Notes: generated by a model from the letters alone, not told the origin. 64,000 nt of DNA from Streptomyces endocoffeicus (GCF_016741935.1 NZ_JAERRG010000018.1:124001-188000), one strand, 5' to 3'. Numbered from the stretch's first letter, positions 9,073 to 17,186 are shown. Numbers and translations: made by a program.

Positions 9073-10376
9073 GCGGACTGTCACGGCGTGGTCTGCTGAG
9101 AGGCGCGGTGTACGGGGCGGGGGCCGCCGTCTCTGCGTCCGCGCTCAGCGGCTGCGGTTCGATCGCCGGAAGCGTGCGGAGCGCCGACGAGATCGAGTAC
9201 TGGACCCTGTTCACCGGCCCCGACGGCGAACTGATGAAGACCATGACGCGGAACGTGGAGAAGCGCGTCCCGGGTCTCAAGGTCAGGACGACGGTGCTGG
9301 ACTGGGGCCCGCCGTACTACACCAAGCTGGCGATGGCCTCGGCCGGTGGCCGTTCGCCGGATGTGGCGATCATGCACCTGACCCGGCTGGCGGGCTACGC
9401 CCCCGGTGGGCTGCTCGACCCGTGGGACATGGATCTGCTGGCCGAGTTCGGCCTGAAGCAGGAGGACCTCAACAAGACGCTCATCAAGCGGAGTCTGTAC
9501 GAGGGCGCCCCGTACGCCGTTCCGCTGGACACCCACCCGTTCGTCGTCTTCTTCGACCGGGACGTCCTGGACAAGGCGGGGCTGCTCACCGGTGACGGGC
9601 GGCTGGTGCCCTTCGAATCGCCGAAACACGCCCTGGAGCTGATGGACAAGCTCCGCAAGGACGGCGGCAAGCTCGGGCCCGTCTTCGGCCACGCCAACGA
9701 CGCGGCGATGGGCTGGCGGATGTTCTGGACGCTGTTCAGCCAGACCGGCGCCACCTTCGACCTCACGGGGAAGCGGGCCGAGATCGACGAGGACACCGCC
9801 GTCGAGGTGGTGCGCTTCATGGCCGACCTGACGCGCGACAGCCGCACCATGGACGTCCAGACGGCCATCGCCGCCTTCGCCAACGGCCGCTCGCCGATGA
9901 TCTTCTCGGGCGAGTGGGACATGGCCACCTACAAGTCGGCCCTGAAGGACAAGCTGGGCGGCTCCCCCATCCCCACCTTCTACGACCGTCCGGCCGGGGC
10001 CTCGGACAGCCACGCCCTGGTGCTGCCGCACCAGGACAACCCGGATCCGGAGCGCAGGCGGCGCGCCCACCGGTTCGTCGCCGAGCTGGTCCGGTCCGGG
10101 CTGACCTGGGCCTCGGCGGGCCACATCCCCGCGTACACACCGGCCGTCTCGTCCAAGGAGTACGCGAAGCTGCGCCCGCAGTCGGAGTACGCGGGCGCCG
10201 CGAAGCAGCTCGTGCTCGACCCGCCGGTGTGGTTCGCGGGCTCCGGCTCGGACTTCCAGACCCGGATGTGCCAGGCGCTCGATCCCGCGCTCGGCGGCTC
10301 GTCGTCCGCGCAGAGCGCGGTGCGCACGATGGCCTCCCAGATCAACACCCTGCTGGCCCAGCCGAATCCGGCCTGA
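9069..10376 (+). CDS. sugar ABC transporter substrate-binding lipoprotein
   Basis: Family 1 extracellular solute-binding protein, 435 aa. It begins with a Tat motif (LSRRGLLRGA), a hydrophobic region and a lipobox (ALSGC). The body shows the family pattern: EIEYWTLFTGPDG, MASAGGRSPDVAIM, KRSLYEGAPYAVPLDTHPFVVFFD, and the AFANGRSPMIFSGEWD segment near the hinge. It should capture an oligosaccharide outside the membrane for the two permeases that follow. Translation is coupled to the GH2 gene by an ATGA overlap, so the bound sugar is probably the GH2 substrate. Confidence 0.93.
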   Translation: MSGLSRRGLLRGAVYGAGAAVSASALSGCGSIAGSVRSADEIEYWTLFTGPDGELMKTMTRNVEKRVPGLKVRTTVLDWGPPYYTKLAMASAGGRSPDVAIMHLTRLAGYAPGGLLDPWDMDLLAEFGLKQEDLNKTLIKRSLYEGAPYAVPLDTHPFVVFFDRDVLDKAGLLTGDGRLVPFESPKHALELMDKLRKDGGKLGPVFGHANDAAMGWRMFWTLFSQTGATFDLTGKRAEIDEDTAVEVVRFMADLTRDSRTMDVQTAIAAFANGRSPMIFSGEWDMATYKSALKDKLGGSPIPTFYDRPAGASDSHALVLPHQDNPDPERRRRAHRFVAELVRSGLTWASAGHIPAYTPAVSSKEYAKLRPQSEYAGAAKQLVLDPPVWFAGSGSDFQTRMCQALDPALGGSSSAQSAVRTMASQINTLLAQPNPA

Positions 10377-10410
10377 TCGCGACGGAGTCGCAATGGAAAG
10401 GAGCGATGTC

Positions 10411-11358
10411 ATGGCTTCCGTCTCCACGCCCGCGCGGCGGGCCGCGGCCGGATCCCGGCGCCCCGGATTCCGGCGGGCCGCCGCCACGGACCGGCTTCGG
10501 TCGGGCCGCGCCGGGTGGCTCTTCGCCACCCCCTTCCTGGTGTTCTTCACGCTCTTCCTGATCGTGCCGATCGGCATCGGCCTGTGGATGAGCTTCACCA
10601 ACGCCAGCCTGACCGGACACGGTGACAACACCCTCGTCGGCCTGGACAACTACACCGAGGCGTTCGGCGACAGCCAGGTGTGGCAGACCCTCGGCAACAC
10701 GGTCTGGTTCACCGTCCTGACCACCGTCCCCCTCGTGCTCGTCGCCCTGGTGATGGCCCTGCTGGTGTACACGGGGATGCCGGGGCAGTGGCTGTGGCGG
10801 CTGGCCTTCTTCGCCTCGCATCTGCTGCCGGTCGCGGTGGTCTACCAGATCTGGAGCATGCTGTTCCAGCCGGACCGGGGGATGCTCAACGGCCTGCTGA
10901 AGATCTTCGGGATCGACGGCATCGCCTGGCTGACGGACGAGAAGTACGCGATGTGGTCCATCGCGCTGGTGACCCTGTGGTGGACCGTGGGTTTCAACTT
11001 CCTGCTCTACCTGGCCGCGCTGCAGGCGATCCCCGACCACCTCTACGAGGCGGCCGCGCTGGACGGCGCCGGGGCATGGCGCCGGCTGTGGTCGGTCACC
11101 CTGCCGCAGCTGCGCCGGACCACCGGGCTGATCGCGGTGTTGCAGGTGATGGCGTCGCTGAAGGTGTTCGACCAGATCTATCTGCTGACCAAGGGCGGCC
11201 CGAACGGGGCCACCAGGCCGATCCTGGAGTACATCTACGACACCGGCTTCACCAACTACCGGCTCGGCTATGCCTCGGCGGTGTCGTATGTGTTCTTCGG
11301 GCTCATCATCATCCTCTCGATCGCCCAGCTGAAGATCTTCTCGCGCAGGGAGGACTGA
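10411..11358 (+). CDS. sugar ABC transporter permease, MalF type
   Basis: Membrane subunit, 315 aa, with six predicted hydrophobic segments after a basic N-terminus rich in Ala and Arg. The EAA motif reads YEAAALDGAGAWRRLWSVTLPQL. ATG 10411 is preferred over ATG 10393 because GGAG lies seven bases before it; the earlier ATG has no good site. No ATPase is encoded in the operon. In Streptomyces such carbohydrate systems commonly share the MsiK ATPase encoded elsewhere. Confidence 0.93.
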   Translation: MASVSTPARRAAAGSRRPGFRRAAATDRLRSGRAGWLFATPFLVFFTLFLIVPIGIGLWMSFTNASLTGHGDNTLVGLDNYTEAFGDSQVWQTLGNTVWFTVLTTVPLVLVALVMALLVYTGMPGQWLWRLAFFASHLLPVAVVYQIWSMLFQPDRGMLNGLLKIFGIDGIAWLTDEKYAMWSIALVTLWWTVGFNFLLYLAALQAIPDHLYEAAALDGAGAWRRLWSVTLPQLRRTTGLIAVLQVMASLKVFDQIYLLTKGGPNGATRPILEYIYDTGFTNYRLGYASAVSYVFFGLIIILSIAQLKIFSRRED

Positions 11359-11365
11359 GCGCGCC

Positions 11366-12304
11366 ATGACCACCGAGACACTCTCCCCCCGTACCCCCGG
11401 AAAGCCCCGCTCGACCATGCCCCGGGAGGTGGTCCGGCGGCGCCGCTACGGCGGCCATGCCTGGCACCCCTCGCTCGGGGCGGGCCCCCTCCCCCGTGTG
11501 CTGACGCTGCTGGCGCTCGCGCTGATGACGGTGGTCTGGCTGGTGCCGTTCGGCTGGGGGGTGGACACCTCGTTCAAGACGGAGGTCGACGCGAGCGCGT
11601 CGGGCACCGACTGGATCCCCAAGGCGGGCTTCACCCTCGACGCCTACCGGACCATCTTCGGCCAGGGCAATCTGCCGGTGTGGGCGGTGAACAGCGTGGT
11701 GATCGCCGTGTGCGTCACGGCCATCACCGTGGCCATCTCGGCGATGGCGGCGTACGCGTTCTCGCGGACGCTCTTCCGCGGCCGCCGGGTGCTCTTCGCC
11801 GTCACCGTCGCCTCGATCATGGTGCCGCCGCAGATCCTGATCGTGCCGCTGTTCCGGCAGATGCTCGCGATGAACCTCGTCGACACCTATGCGGCGGTGA
11901 TCCTGCCGCAGGTGGTGGCGCCCGCGATGGTGTTCATCCTGAAGAAGTTCTTCGACGGCATTCCGCGTGAGCTGGAGGAGGCGGCCCGGATCGACGGCGC
12001 GGGCAGCTTCCGGGTGTTCTGGAGCGTGGTGCTGCCGCTGTCCCGGCCGATCCTCGCGGCGGTGGCCATCTTCGTCTTCATCAACACCTGGAACAACTTC
12101 CTCTGGCCGTTCATCAGCACGAGCGATCCGCAGCTGATGACGCTGCCGGTGGGGCTGTCGACCGTGAAGGACTCCACCGGGCTCCGGAACGCCCAGGAGT
12201 CGGCCGCCTCGATCCTCGGCTCCATCCCGCTACTCATCGTCTTCATGCTGTTCCAGCGTCAGATCGTGAAGTCGGTGGCCACCACGGGTCTGGGAGGTCA
12301 GTGA
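11366..12304 (+). CDS. sugar ABC transporter permease, MalG type
   Basis: Second membrane subunit, 312 aa, seven bases after the first permease. The MalG-type segment DTSFKTEVDASASG after the first membrane helix and the EAA loop ELEEAARIDGAGSFRVFWSVVLPLSRP are visible. It pairs with the MalF-type protein to form the channel. Its 3' end overlaps by seven bases the end of the convergent LacI gene, so the operon stops here. Confidence 0.93.
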   Translation: MTTETLSPRTPGKPRSTMPREVVRRRRYGGHAWHPSLGAGPLPRVLTLLALALMTVVWLVPFGWGVDTSFKTEVDASASGTDWIPKAGFTLDAYRTIFGQGNLPVWAVNSVVIAVCVTAITVAISAMAAYAFSRTLFRGRRVLFAVTVASIMVPPQILIVPLFRQMLAMNLVDTYAAVILPQVVAPAMVFILKKFFDGIPRELEEAARIDGAGSFRVFWSVVLPLSRPILAAVAIFVFINTWNNFLWPFISTSDPQLMTLPVGLSTVKDSTGLRNAQESAASILGSIPLLIVFMLFQRQIVKSVATTGLGGQ

Positions 12305-13395
12305 GCGACAGTGGCGATACCGCCCTCGGTGGACTCGCGGGTGTGCAGGGTGTGGCCGACGACGACCTCCTGGGCCGGGCGGTCCGGTGTCCCGATCCGC
12401 TCCAGCAGCAGATCGACGGCGTGCCGGGCGATGGCGCTCTTGTCCGGTGCCACGGTGCTCAGGCTCGGTGTGCTGTAGCGCGCGGCCTCGATGTCGTCGA
12501 AGCCCATCACGGCCATGTCGTCCGGCACCCGCAGTCCGCGCTCGTACAGGGTGCGCAGCGCGCCGAGGGCGAGCGCGTCGTTGAAGCAGAACACGGCGTC
12601 CGGCGGTTCGGGCCGGTCCAGTAGCGCCGCCATCGCCCGGGCGCCCTCGGCCAGGTGGTAGCGGGGGGTCTCGCGCTCCAGGAGGGGGTCCAGCGGCAGC
12701 CCGGCCTCCTCCAGGGCCTGGCGGTAGCCGGTCCTGCGCAGCAGCGGGGTGCCGATGTACGGCTCGGGCTGGACGCCGATGGCGGCGATCCTGCGGCGCC
12801 CGCCGGCCACCAGATGGGCCACGGCCTCCTTGGCGGCGGCCACGTTGTCGATCACCACATGGTCGGCGAGGCCGCCGCTGGGGCGTTCGCCGATGAGCAC
12901 GAGCGGCACGGTGCCGAGGTGATTCGCCAGCGCGCTGCCGTGCAGGGCGAGCGGGCTCACCACCATGCCGTCCACGACCTGGTCGCCGAGGCCGTGGATC
13001 ACCGCCGCCTCCCGCTCGCGGTCGCCCAGGGTCTGCTCGATCAGCAGGGTGCGGCCGTGTTCCTCGGCCGTGGTGAGGAAGTGGCGTCCCAGCTCGGCGA
13101 AGTACGGGACGTCCAGTTCGGGCAGGACCAGCCCGATCATGCCGGTGCTGCCTCGGCGGAGGTTGCGGGCCACCCGGTTGGGCCGGTAGCCGAGCTCCCG
13201 GATGGCCCGCTGGACCCGCTCCCGGGTCGCCGGGGACACATGCACAAAGCCGTTGATCACATTCGACACGGTCTTCGGGGAGACCCCGGCGAGCGTCGCC
13301 ACGTCCTTGACGGTGGCGCTCCGGCCGGCACCGTCCGAGCGCTTCCGCCCCGGTGCCGCTTGGTCCCTGCTGGTCTGCTGTTTCACGGCGGTCAC
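12298..13395 (-). CDS. LacI family transcriptional regulator
   Basis: DNA-binding sugar sensor, 365 aa. The N-terminal helix-turn-helix and hinge are complete (ATVKDVATLAGVSPKTVSNVINGF ... LGYRPNRVARNLRRG), followed by a periplasmic-binding-protein-like effector domain with GFDDIEAARYSTPSLSTV near the end. Convergent with, and slightly overlapping, the GH2/ABC operon, it is most simply the local repressor acting at the palindrome at 7108-7123. A basic 25-residue extension precedes the HTH. Confidence 0.92.
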   Translation of the reverse strand: MTAVKQQTSRDQAAPGRKRSDGAGRSATVKDVATLAGVSPKTVSNVINGFVHVSPATRERVQRAIRELGYRPNRVARNLRRGSTGMIGLVLPELDVPYFAELGRHFLTTAEEHGRTLLIEQTLGDREREAAVIHGLGDQVVDGMVVSPLALHGSALANHLGTVPLVLIGERPSGGLADHVVIDNVAAAKEAVAHLVAGGRRRIAAIGVQPEPYIGTPLLRRTGYRQALEEAGLPLDPLLERETPRYHLAEGARAMAALLDRPEPPDAVFCFNDALALGALRTLYERGLRVPDDMAVMGFDDIEAARYSTPSLSTVAPDKSAIARHAVDLLLERIGTPDRPAQEVVVGHTLHTRESTEGGIATVAH

Positions 13396-13518
13396 CGACC
13401 GATCCTAGAGCGTGCCGGTGGCGGGCCGCACCGCCGGGCACACGACCGCGGGCCGACGCGAAGATCGAAACACAACCGGAATGGAATACTCATTTCAGCT
13501 TGAACACCAAGATTACAT

Positions 13519-13537
13519 AAAGCCGAAAGGCTTTTTG
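13519..13537 (+). terminator. small GNRA hairpin with T-tract
   Basis: AAAGCC-GAAA-GGCTTT is a 6-bp stem with a GAAA loop followed by more T residues, in an unusually AT-rich stretch (about 13460-13545). It looks like an intrinsic terminator on the plus strand and would insulate the downstream promoter from read-through. It could also be chance. Confidence 0.4.
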
Positions 13538-13548
13538 GCTCACATCCG

Positions 13549-13577
13549 TTGTGACCGAGGTGACGGATCCCTATAGT
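13549..13577 (+). promoter_or_regulatory. sigma70/HrdB-like promoter
   Basis: TTGTGA (13549-13554), exactly 17 bases, then TATAGT (13572-13577). This is close to the vegetative consensus and unusually strong for this genome. The transcript would start near 13584 and carry a leader of about 310 bases before the 19-codon ORF. Confidence 0.7.
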
Positions 13578-13591
13578 GCCGTGAGGTGTAC

Positions 13592-13714
13592 ATGCGACTC
13601 CCCGAGCGGATGCTGGACGTCACGCAACGGAGGAAGTGTAGTGCCGCTGATTTCCTGGGTGTCCGATCTTCTCGGACTCATTCGAAGATGCAGATGACCA
13701 TGGTGCGCCGCTGA
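13592..13714 (+). CDS. possible 40-codon upstream ORF
   Basis: ATG 13592, with GAGG five bases upstream, opens a 40-codon frame just after the expected transcription start. Residues 17-25 (SAADFLGVR) resemble the start of the 19-residue peptide (TAEDFLASR). It overlaps in another frame the 18-codon ORF, which has a better ribosome site, so at most one is likely to matter. Coding status is uncertain. Confidence 0.25.
   Translation: MRLPERMLDVTQRRKCSAADFLGVRSSRTHSKMQMTMVRR
13641..13697 (+). CDS. leader ORF 1, 18-residue amphipathic peptide
   Basis: GTG 13641 has a perfect GGAGG seven bases upstream (13629-13633) and encodes MPLISWVSDLLGLIRRCR. The peptide is hydrophobic then cationic, with single Trp and Cys. 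It lies about 60 bases into the predicted transcript and is followed by GC-rich hairpins, as expected of a leader peptide. It may be a regulatory leader or a product in its own right; neither is shown. Confidence 0.4.
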   Translation: MPLISWVSDLLGLIRRCR

Positions 13715-13766
13715 CCCACGGCGCCTGTCACTGACAAGACCCCCGGCCCGGTGCTGTCGCGGCCGG
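13703..13766 (+). promoter_or_regulatory. hairpins in the leader RNA
   Basis: GCGCCG (13705-13710) pairs with CGGCGC (13718-13723). CCGGCC (13743-13748) pairs with GGCCGG (13761-13766), with flanking C and G runs extending the stem. A further stem CCACGC/GCGTGG lies near 13840-13860. No known riboswitch or T-box core was recognised. These hairpins sit between the two tiny ORFs and could attenuate transcription. Confidence 0.4.
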
Positions 13767-13897
13767 TGGGCATCTCTCTCAGGAATCTTCGAAACGGGAG
13801 ACCTTCTCGTCACCGCGCCCTCGGGCGCCCATGAGTGGCCACGCCGTGCGCGTGGCTTGGAAAACTCCTACCGGCGAGCGAATGGAGGTGACTGAGG

Positions 13898-13957
13898 ATG
13901 ACAGCCGAGGACTTCCTGGCTTCCCGCGAGGCGGGTGAGGCCGCGACGAAGTGGTAA
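13898..13957 (+). CDS. 19-residue peptide ending in Lys-Trp (candidate precursor or leader peptide)
   Basis: ATG 13898 has GGAGG nine bases upstream and a second GAGG directly before it. The product is MTAEDFLASREAGEAATKW, stop TAA. It is hydrophilic, helical in character, without Cys, and ends in Thr-Lys-Trp. A strong hairpin follows, then the biosynthetic operon. This is the layout of a ribosomal peptide precursor made in excess of its enzymes, or of an attenuation leader. No peptidase, YcaO, LanB or radical-SAM gene is nearby, so the precursor reading needs an unusual pathway. Confidence 0.5.
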   Translation: MTAEDFLASREAGEAATKW

Positions 13958-13976
13958 TCGTCGCGACCGATAGTAA

Positions 13977-14014
13977 GGGGCGCCGGGCGGATCTCCGTAT
14001 TCGCCCGGCACCCC
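13977..14014 (+). terminator. attenuator-like hairpin between the peptide ORF and the operon
   Basis: GGGGCGCCGGGCG (13977-13989) pairs with CGCCCGGCACCCC (14002-14014): 12 of 13 positions, loop of 12. It starts 20 bases after the peptide stop and ends 33 bases before the next start. There is no U-tract, common for actinobacterial terminators. Partial termination or RNA stabilisation would raise the peptide transcript over the enzymes. Confidence 0.6.
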
Positions 14015-14047
14015 GTCGGGGCAGTGTGTACGAGGGTGGGTGGGACA

Positions 14048-15394
14048 ATGCTGCACGGACTCTTGAACGAGGAATCGATAAACTCCCTTCAGGGCCAGGA
14101 TTACCGCGATCGGATCCAGCGGATAGAAAAGGCGCTGACCGAAGCCGACGACGGCGACCTCTCGCTGAAGGAACTGGCCGAGTGGGCGGTCGGGCACGGG
14201 GACTGGAACGTCAGGCGGCTCGCCGTGGAGACCCTCGCCGCCCGGTTCGCCGACGCGCCCGAGGCACGGGCGGCAATCACCGAGGCGATCCACGACGACG
14301 TCGACTGGGTGGCCTTCACCGCCATCAAGGTCGCCGGAGAGCACCGGGTCCCGGAGGCGGTGGGCCACATGATCCGCATCTCCGGCTGGCCCAGCAACTT
14401 CACCAAGCCCGCCTACGCCCGCAAGCCCGTGGGCTGCGGTGCCGCCTTCACCAAGCGCGCCCTGCTCGACTTCTTCGACTCCACCGATCCGGACGAACTC
14501 CGCGAGCTGGAGGACCGCCACTTCGCCCGGCTGCGGGCCACGGTGGACTCCGCCAGACGCGAACCGGACCTGCGCGATGCCGTACTGATTCCGGCCGGGC
14601 CCTTCATCGCCGGGGCCCGGGTGAACGACATCGGCCCCTTCCAGATGGACAACACCGACAATCCGCTGCGCGCCGAGGAACTTCCCGCGTATTACATCGA
14701 CCGGACCACGGTGACCAACGCCCGGTACGCGGAATTCCTCGACGCGGTGAGTGGCTCCAGGGACTTCGCCCACCCCGATGAGCCCGACGGCAAGGACTAC
14801 ACACCGGCGCACTGGCACGATCCTCGGTTCAACGGGCCGGACTTCCCGGTGGTCGGGGTCGACTGGTACGACGCCTACGCGTTCGCCCGCTGGGCCGGCG
14901 GCCGGCTGCCCTCGGAGAACGAATGGGAGAAGGCCGCCCGCGGAACCGACGGCCGGATCTATCCATGGGGCGACGATTGGAGCAATGACAAGACACAAAG
15001 CGTCTTCACGGCATACGGCCGCGATGACATCCGGAATCTCGCGGAACTGGAGGAGCTGCTCGTCACCACCACCGTCTCCTGGCCCGAGCGCCCGGTGGTC
15101 GCGGCCGACTCCCATCCGGCCGGCGCGAGCCCCTACGGCGTCCTCAACATGGCGGGGAACGTCTGGGAGCTCACCCGCACCAATTTCTTCACCCGGGCCG
15201 ATATGGCTCCCTTCTTCAAGGGGCGTTCGGGGCAGGAATTCATGAACCGTCCCGAGGCCTTCCATGTGCTGCGCGGCGGGACGTGGACCTCGCCTCCGGT
15301 CTGCCTGTCGACCTTCTACCGGGGTAAGGACCTGCTCACCGACCGGCACAACGAAGTCGGCTTTCGCTGCGTATACGACGCTTCTGGAAAGTGA
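14048..15394 (+). CDS. HEAT-repeat protein with FGE/SUMF1-fold domain
   Basis: 448 aa in two parts. Residues about 30-130 are alpha-helical with HEAT-like repeats (WNVRRLAVETLAARFADAPEARAAITEAI, DVDWVAFTAIKVAGEHRVPEAV). From about 170 the formylglycine-generating-enzyme fold follows (LIPAGPFIAG, FPVVGVDWYDAYAFARWAGGRLPSENEWEKAARG, LNMAGNVWELT, HVLRGGTW, VGFRCVYD). Canonical FGE has two active-site cysteines soon after RGGS; here RGGTWTSPPVC keeps at most one. EgtB-type iron ligands are also absent. A tailoring or oxidising role in this operon is inferred. ATG 14048 is chosen for its GGTGGGTGGG site. Confidence 0.8.
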   Translation: MLHGLLNEESINSLQGQDYRDRIQRIEKALTEADDGDLSLKELAEWAVGHGDWNVRRLAVETLAARFADAPEARAAITEAIHDDVDWVAFTAIKVAGEHRVPEAVGHMIRISGWPSNFTKPAYARKPVGCGAAFTKRALLDFFDSTDPDELRELEDRHFARLRATVDSARREPDLRDAVLIPAGPFIAGARVNDIGPFQMDNTDNPLRAEELPAYYIDRTTVTNARYAEFLDAVSGSRDFAHPDEPDGKDYTPAHWHDPRFNGPDFPVVGVDWYDAYAFARWAGGRLPSENEWEKAARGTDGRIYPWGDDWSNDKTQSVFTAYGRDDIRNLAELEELLVTTTVSWPERPVVAADSHPAGASPYGVLNMAGNVWELTRTNFFTRADMAPFFKGRSGQEFMNRPEAFHVLRGGTWTSPPVCLSTFYRGKDLLTDRHNEVGFRCVYDASGK

Positions 15395-15403
15395 GGACGC
15401 ACC

Positions 15404-16117
15404 ATGCCGGACCGAGGCGAGCGCGATGTGCTGCGGCAGTCTCTGGTGGAGGGGATCCATCTGCTCGCGGAGCTGGGCTACAGCGAGGGCATCGCGGGCC
15501 ATGTGAGCGTGCGCGACCCGGAGGACCCGGATGCCTACTGGGTCAATCCCTTCGGTCTGGACTTCCACCATGTGAGGGTCGACGATCTGCTCCTCGTCGG
15601 GGCGCGGGGCACCGTCCTTCAGGGCTCGGGCGAGCTCAATCCCTCGGTGGACCCGCTCCACGGTGAACTGCATCGCGACCGGCCGGACCTGGTGGCCTTC
15701 GCCCATACCCACTCGATGTACGGCAAGACCTGGTCGTCCCTGGGCCGACTGCTCGATCCGATCACTCAGGACGCCTGCGTCCTCTACCGGCGGCACGGCC
15801 TGTACGACCGGTTCACCGGTCTGGTCAACGCGCGCCAGGAGGGCAAGGAGGTCATCGAGGCCATGGGCGACGGCACTGCCGTGATCATGCAGAATCATGG
15901 CTTCCTGGCCGGGGGCCGCTCCCTGGGCGAGGCGATCTGGCTGTTCATCGTGATGGAGCGGGCCGCCGCGTCCCAGCTGATGGCCGAGGCCGTCGGCACA
16001 CCGCGGCTGATCCCGCACGAGACGGCCCTGGAGACCGGACGCGCGCTGGCCAAGCTCGAATTCGCCGACCGGCAGTACCGGAATCTGTACGAGACGACCT
16101 GCCGGCGCGGGAAGTGA
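15404..16117 (+). CDS. class II aldolase/adducin family protein
   Basis: Zinc-dependent aldolase fold, 237 aa. The metal-binding histidines are visible in AFAHTHSMYGKTW and the later IMQNHGFLAGG. The N-terminal region (GYSEGIAGHVSVRDPEDPDAYWVNPFGLDFHHVRVDDLLLV) fits the family, whose members cleave or isomerise sugar phosphates or act on hydroxy acids. It starts ten bases after the FGE-fold gene and ends five bases before the flavoenzyme. It probably makes or breaks a C-C bond in the operon's product or supplies a building block. Confidence 0.88.
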   Translation: MPDRGERDVLRQSLVEGIHLLAELGYSEGIAGHVSVRDPEDPDAYWVNPFGLDFHHVRVDDLLLVGARGTVLQGSGELNPSVDPLHGELHRDRPDLVAFAHTHSMYGKTWSSLGRLLDPITQDACVLYRRHGLYDRFTGLVNARQEGKEVIEAMGDGTAVIMQNHGFLAGGRSLGEAIWLFIVMERAAASQLMAEAVGTPRLIPHETALETGRALAKLEFADRQYRNLYETTCRRGK

Positions 16118-16121
16118 CACC

Positions 16122-17186
16122 ATGAAGGTCGGGCTCAACTTCCTGCCCACCGTGGGCCCCGGCGAGATGCCGGCCGAGCGGTTCTACGACGAGATCATCG
16201 AGCTCAGCGAGCTGGCCGACCGGCTCTCCTTCAGCCATGTGAAGCTGGTCGAGCACCACTTCCACGAGTGGGGCGGATACAGCCCGGACCCGGTGGCGCT
16301 GCTGTCGGCCATCGCCCGGCGGACCACCCGCGTACGGCTGGTGACCGGGGCGGTCACCCCCGCGTTCACCCACCCCATCAAGCTGGCCGCCTCGCTGTCG
16401 GTCCTCGACAACCTCTCCCACGGCCGCCTCGACGCCGGGTTCGGCCGGGCGTTCCTGCCCTCGGAGTTCGAGGCGTTCGAGGTGGACATGGCCGACAGCC
16501 GGGCTCTGCTGGAGGAGAACGTCGAGGCCGTCGAGCGGCTGTGGACGGACGAGGACTTCCGCTGGGAGGGCCGCTTCCACCGCTTCGGCCCGCTGCCCGC
16601 GATGCTGCCCCGCCCCGCGCAGCGGCCCCGGCCACCGGTGTTCATCGCCGCCACCACCTCCCCGGAGACCTTCACCTGGGCCGCGTCCAAGGGGTACCAC
16701 CTCATGATCATCCCGGTGGTGGCCAGCCATGAGAAGCTCACCGGGCTGCTCGATCTGTACCGCGCCACCCGGATGGAGCACGGCCACTCCCCCGACTTCC
16801 GACTGCATGTCAGCTACCACTGCTATGTGGCGGAGAGCCGGCACGAGGCGGTGGCGCGAGCCGAGGAACACTACGCCGCGTATCGGGCCAAACAGCTTGA
16901 GGCTTACGGGAGTTGGCGCGGCATCACATCGGACCAGTACCAGGGCTATGAGCGCATGGAACAGGCGGCTCGCACGACCACGGTGGCCGGTCTGATGGCC
17001 GCCGACAACATCATCGTGGGCGGGGTGGCCGAGACCGCCGCCACCATCCGCCGCATCGGCAAGCTCTACCCCGGTGCCGAACTGAGCCTGCAGCTGCGGT
17101 TCGGGTCCGTCTCGCACACCGAGGCCATGCGGGCGGTGCGGCTGCTCGGGGAGCGAGTGCTGCCCGAGCTCATGGAGGGCGTATGA
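16122..17186 (+). CDS. LLM-class flavin-dependent oxidoreductase
   Basis: Bacterial-luciferase-like TIM barrel, 354 aa, the family that uses FMN or F420 for oxygenation or hydride transfer. It starts MKVGLNFLPTVGPGEMPAERFYDEII and has the HVKLVEHHFHEWGGYSPDPVALLSAIARRT block with the conserved histidine pair, then LAASLSVLDNLSHGRLDAGFGRAF. Such enzymes are frequent next to non-ribosomal peptide genes, as oxygenases. Its stop overlaps the condensation-domain start as ATGA. Confidence 0.9.
   Translation: MKVGLNFLPTVGPGEMPAERFYDEIIELSELADRLSFSHVKLVEHHFHEWGGYSPDPVALLSAIARRTTRVRLVTGAVTPAFTHPIKLAASLSVLDNLSHGRLDAGFGRAFLPSEFEAFEVDMADSRALLEENVEAVERLWTDEDFRWEGRFHRFGPLPAMLPRPAQRPRPPVFIAATTSPETFTWAASKGYHLMIIPVVASHEKLTGLLDLYRATRMEHGHSPDFRLHVSYHCYVAESRHEAVARAEEHYAAYRAKQLEAYGSWRGITSDQYQGYERMEQAARTTTVAGLMAADNIIVGGVAETAATIRRIGKLYPGAELSLQLRFGSVSHTEAMRAVRLLGERVLPELMEGV

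Noticed and set aside
13898..13957. Lanthipeptide or other classical RiPP core peptide
   Set aside because: No Cys, few Ser/Thr, and no lanthionine, YcaO, radical-SAM or protease gene in the operon.
13584..14047. T-box or known riboswitch in the leader
   Set aside because: No T-box core, SAM, cobalamin, TPP or other conserved motif could be recognised; only hairpins and tiny ORFs are visible.
14048..15394. Canonical formylglycine-generating enzyme or EgtB-type sulfoxide synthase
   Set aside because: The FGE cysteine pair is not in place and the DinB domain with its iron-binding histidines is absent; HEAT repeats occupy the N-terminus.
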